Positions 5,466 to 5,591 of a stretch of 5,591 nt of DNA are shown piece after piece. Source of the stretch: DATDAW01 sp036524675 (GTDB taxonomy: Bacteria; Verrucomicrobiota; Verrucomicrobiia; Chthoniobacterales; DASVRZ01); contig DATDBU010000164.1 in NCBI GenBank assembly GCA_036524675.1, forward strand, positions 1-5,591, written 5' to 3'. The position numbers and the translations under genes were made by a program. Every line of letters starts with the position of its first letter. The stretch's first letter is position 1. The notes beneath the pieces are model-generated. The model was not told where the DNA came from. It searched no databases and saw nothing but the letters and a program-made list of their open reading frames with translations.

Positions 5466-5591
5466 ATGGCAGACGCAATCACTTTCAGCATTGGTGCTGA
5501 CAATTCACATTTCAAGCAAGTCCTGGCAGAGACCAACAGTCTAGGGCGGGTAGTCTCGCGGCAGATCGGCGCCGGATTTTCCGCCGGATTT
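5466..5591 (+). CDS. Probable phage tail tape-measure-like protein, N-terminus only
   Basis: An ATG at 5466 opens a frame that stays open for 42 codons to the window edge. The beginning, MADAITFSIGADNSHFKQVL, followed by AETNSLGRVVSRQIGAGFSAGF, has the pattern of tail tape-measure proteins: a short strand, a D-S-x-F turn, then a long amphipathic helix leading to a Gly/Ala/Phe-rich segment. In phages these proteins set tail length and line the tail tube. It starts 41 bases after the winged-HTH stop codon, in the same direction, so the two are probably co-transcribed. No Shine-Dalgarno site is visible. Only the N-terminus is available and the call rests on pattern memory, so another coiled-coil protein is possible. 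Confidence 0.5.
   Translation, partial: MADAITFSIGADNSHFKQVLAETNSLGRVVSRQIGAGFSAGF

Noticed and set aside
1..5591. CRISPR array, retron or toxin-antitoxin system
   Set aside because: No regularly spaced repeats, no Cas protein, no retron RT with its RNA, and no recognisable toxin-antitoxin pair were seen; the only reverse transcriptase is the truncated intron protein.

Overview
The window reads as an accessory region of a Verrucomicrobiota-like chromosome. That assignment is an inference from a PEP-CTERM-sorted protein, the general lack of Shine-Dalgarno sites, moderate GC, and the co-occurrence of an IS4-type transposase, a group II intron and a winged-HTH/tape-measure-like pair. No housekeeping gene fixes the taxonomy. 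Planctomycetota or another PEP-CTERM-bearing lineage remains possible.

Left part (1-1114): layered mobile-element debris beside a tRNA locus. The 3' end of an IS4-type transposase (3-128) is followed, 28 bases later, by the 5' end of a group II intron (from 157). The intron still has its 5' GTGCG boundary and an exon-binding loop that matches the bases just before the boundary. It is cut off early in its reverse transcriptase/maturase ORF (578-1009), and no domain V is visible. Next, on the minus strand, comes the 3' half of a tRNA-Glu, from the anticodon loop to CCA, with a rho-independent terminator overlapping its end. The 5' half of the tRNA is absent.

Middle part (1115-2490): a short AT-rich leader with direct repeats, then a full-length tyrosine recombinase (1219-2439) with all six catalytic residues. 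The orientation of the tRNA fragment places old chromosome to the left and an integrated element, with its integrase at the boundary, to the right. The tRNA fragment is therefore best read as one attachment junction of an integrative element or prophage.

Right part (2491-5591): a 440-base non-coding stretch, then a secreted PEP-CTERM protein (2880-3626). A minus-strand protein of unknown family with a C-terminal-half helix-turn-helix follows (3862-4857). Divergent from it is a small winged-HTH protein (5107-5424), and then the start of a probable phage tail tape-measure-like protein that runs off the window (5466 onward). The two DNA-binding proteins face away from each other across about 250 bases, like a regulatory switch. 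The small HTH gene and the tape-measure-like gene are probably co-transcribed. How the PEP-CTERM protein relates to the rest is not evident from sequence; it may be cargo or resident DNA.
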